From the NCBI GenBank assembly GCA_900555915.1, contig USNC01000049.1, positions 1 to 8,546 on the forward strand: a DNA stretch of 8,546 nucleotides. Direction: 5' to 3'. The notes under the pieces are model-generated. The model saw only the letters and a program-made list of their open reading frames with translations. It did not search any database and was not told where the DNA came from. Made by a program: the position numbers and the translations under genes. The stretch comes from an uncultured Porphyromonadaceae bacterium (GTDB lineage Bacteria > Bacteroidota > Bacteroidia > Bacteroidales > Muribaculaceae). Shown piece after piece: positions 6,696 to 8,546 of this stretch. Each line of letters starts with the position of its first letter. Within the stretch, counting starts at the first letter, position 1.

Positions 6696-8546
6696 TCACA
6701 GAAGATGCGTCTCCTCGGGTTCAGGCAGTGGGCGGTCAGCACCTTTTGCCTTGCCTTTCATCATGGCGTAAGCCACGGGAATGACGGTAAGGATGAAAAT
6801 CATGGTGACCGGAGTGCCCCAGAAGATCACTACACCCATAGGTTTCCAGAGCGCGCTGTCGCCCATCACCATAGGAAGCACCCCCATCGTGGCGGCTGCT
6901 GATGTAAGGAATATGGGACGCATCCTGCGCTTGGAGGCATTAAGAACGGCATCGTGCACGTTCTGCCCTTCATTTCGCAATTCCTCGGCATAGTCGAGCA
7001 ATACGATCGCGTTGCGTACCAGGATGCCCATGAGGGATACGATGCCGAGCACGCATGTCAGCGAGAGCGGAGTGCTCTGGATGATGAGGCCGAAGGCCGC
7101 GCCGGGGATGCAGAGCAGAAGCGAGAGCAGAAGGAGCACCGAAGTGTCGGCCTGGGCATAGTGGAGCAGAAGTATGAAGAATATCACTACAACGGCCAGC
7201 GCCAACCCCTCGAGAATTTCGGGGAGGGTGTCCATCTCCTGTTCCCATTCGCCGCCTTTCGTGATGGAGATGCCTTCCGGCAAGTCGAGGCGACCGATGC
7301 TGTCCATCAGTGCTTCAGTGCGGTCGATGACGTTGACATTGCGCTGCACGTCGGCTATTACCGACACAGTCGTGTTTCCGTTGTAGTGGATCAGCATTCC
7401 CGGATGCCATTCGGCCTTGACATCGCTTATCTGACTGAGAGGCACGGACGCGAGGCCCGGCACAGGAATCGGTTCCTGCTCAAGCTGCGATATGTCGCCT
7501 ACATGGGAGGTGGGAGTCTTCAGGGTGACCGGAATACCGTAGTCGCCTTCCCAGACAGTGGCCACTGGTAGGCCGGGAGAATAGCGCATCGCGAGAGTGG
7601 TCTCAAGCAAAGTGGAGTTCAGGCCGAAGCGTTCGGCGCGTGTCCTGTCGGGTTCTACAGTGGCTGAAGCCAGCGGATTGTCGAGCGAGAGGCGTACGTT
7701 GCGCAGGGCCGGAACTTTACGGGCTATGGCCGCCACAGTGTCGCATACGGATTGCAGCACCTCGGGAGAGGCTCCGGAAAAACGGATGTCGATGGGATTG
7801 TCGGCCATCGAATAACTGAGTTGCTTGAAGCGGACGAAAGCGTCGGGGAAGAAGCTCTCATATTTTTCGGTGTAGTCGTTGAGCACATCGATGGTGGCCT
7901 GGTTGCTTTTTGTGTTGACGATAAACTGCGCGTAGTTCGGTCCGCCGACCTGCGGGGCATATGTGGTCTGGAACCGTGGCGACGAGCATCCGTGGAAAGA
8001 GGCAATCGAGACCACTCTCGGGTCGTTGGAAAGAATTTTCTCGAGAGAGTCGGCCACTTGCGTGGTGCGTTCCACTCTGGTTCCCGTAGGGAGGGTGATT
8101 TCCACGGCAAACTGGTTGCGCTCGGCGATGGGCATAAGCTGCATCGGACGAGTCACGAAGAGCCAGCCACCTACGGCTATACATACTGCGCCCACGGCGA
8201 TTGTGGCGCGCGGAAACTTGAAGCAGAGGTCGATAAGCTTGTTGTATATGCGCTGCATGGAGACGAAGAAACTGAATTTCTTCTTTCCCGAAGCTACGGC
8301 CTCCTGCTGGAGTTTGTAGATAGGCTTCTTTATGAGCTTATACTGCAGATACGGCACAAGGAGCTCGGCAAGGATGAGCGAGACGATGAGGATGATGGTC
8401 ATGCCCCATGGGAAATCGGTGAGGAAGTCGCGGAACATGCCCGTCACCGTAAGGAGGAAGGGGAAGAAGGTGACGGATATGGCCAGCGTGGCCGAGAAAA
8501 TGGCTTTAAAGAACTCTGTTCCGGCGCGCAAGGTGGCCGAATAGTG
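6696..8546 (-). CDS. RND efflux permease (AcrB/HAE1-like), C-terminal 616 residues, 5' end outside window
   Basis: A proton-driven inner-membrane transporter that exports drugs or other amphiphiles through the TolC-type channel encoded next. The frame is open to the window edge; against AcrB (about 1,049 residues, from memory) the visible part begins near TM5, so about 400-430 N-terminal residues are missing, including the TM4 aspartates. Visible in order: TM5 and TM6 (AISVTFFPFLL; WGMTIILIVSLILAELLVPY), the amphipathic linker, TM7 (TIAVGAVCIAVGGWLFV), a large periplasmic porter/docking loop beginning MPIAERNQFAVEITLPTGTR, then TM8-TM12. TM10 carries GILVRNAIVLLDYAEEL, with Arg where AcrB has Lys940, and the RMRPIFLTSAAATMGVLPMV motif follows. 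The nature of the pump (multidrug versus a dedicated substrate) cannot be decided. A periplasmic adaptor gene is expected nearby but is not in the window. Confidence 0.93.
   Translation of the reverse strand, partial: HYSATLRAGTEFFKAIFSATLAISVTFFPFLLTVTGMFRDFLTDFPWGMTIILIVSLILAELLVPYLQYKLIKKPIYKLQQEAVASGKKKFSFFVSMQRIYNKLIDLCFKFPRATIAVGAVCIAVGGWLFVTRPMQLMPIAERNQFAVEITLPTGTRVERTTQVADSLEKILSNDPRVVSIASFHGCSSPRFQTTYAPQVGGPNYAQFIVNTKSNQATIDVLNDYTEKYESFFPDAFVRFKQLSYSMADNPIDIRFSGASPEVLQSVCDTVAAIARKVPALRNVRLSLDNPLASATVEPDRTRAERFGLNSTLLETTLAMRYSPGLPVATVWEGDYGIPVTLKTPTSHVGDISQLEQEPIPVPGLASVPLSQISDVKAEWHPGMLIHYNGNTTVSVIADVQRNVNVIDRTEALMDSIGRLDLPEGISITKGGEWEQEMDTLPEILEGLALAVVVIFFILLLHYAQADTSVLLLLSLLLCIPGAAFGLIIQSTPLSLTCVLGIVSLMGILVRNAIVLLDYAEELRNEGQNVHDAVLNASKRRMRPIFLTSAAATMGVLPMVMGDSALWKPMGVVIFWGTPVTMIFILTVIPVAYAMMKGKAKGADRPLPEPEETHLL

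Noticed and set aside
6954..7571. 205-residue plus-strand open frame antisense to the RND permease
   Set aside because: It is rich in His, Asp, Glu and Gln, as expected from reading the opposite strand of a membrane and porter protein; no independent support.
1..8546. CRISPR array, tRNA, toxin-antitoxin or phage-defence system
   Set aside because: No repeated spacers, cloverleaf-like segments or small paired genes were seen; the window is almost fully occupied by the genes listed.

Overview
The window reads as a fragment of a Bacteroidota genome, most likely a gut-type Bacteroidales. GC content is moderately high (low-to-mid fifties by eye). Two intergenic gaps carry matches to the Bacteroidota -7 promoter element TAnnTTTG (on the minus strand at 5247-5240 and 1864-1857), and starts mostly lack strong Shine-Dalgarno sequences. 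Protein content fits: a secreted C1B peptidase, a FemAB-like GNAT protein, an RND pump followed by a TolC-type channel, and surface-glycan glycosyltransferases. I cannot resolve the family. The first 42 bases are not genomic: they are a Nextera sequencing adapter with the end of the index read, so the real sequence starts at base 43 and this is an untrimmed contig end.

Layout, left to right. Bases 43-1804 hold two overlapping minus-strand glycosyltransferase genes. The first transcribed is a GtrB/DPM1-like GT2 membrane glycosyltransferase broken by a one-base frameshift near 1460. The second is a GT-B fold glycosyltransferase coupled to it by an ATGA overlap and cut off by the contig end. A divergent gene (1900-2844, plus) encodes a soluble GT2 glycosyltransferase. 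The gap between the divergent genes (1805-1899) holds a promoter-like box. These three genes look like part of a glycan or glycolipid assembly locus.

Bases 2880-5234 hold a two-gene minus-strand operon: a FemAB-like GNAT acyl/aminoacyl transferase, then 12 bases later an exported bleomycin-hydrolase-type (C1B) cysteine peptidase. It has its own promoter box at 5240-5247. The peptidase converges on the plus-strand glycosyltransferase with a 35-base gap that contains a weak hairpin.

Bases 5290-8546 hold the end of a multidrug-efflux-type operon on the minus strand: the C-terminal 60% of an RND inner-membrane permease (its start lies beyond 8546), then a TolC-family outer-membrane channel. The periplasmic adaptor normally found with such a pair is not in the window and may lie upstream.

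There is no gene-free stretch above 300 bases, and I saw no tRNA, rRNA, CRISPR array or genuine mobile element. I found no convincing undescribed system. The points most worth checking are the adapter, the frameshift, the gene pairing of the peptidase with the FemAB-like protein, and the very short leader of that operon.
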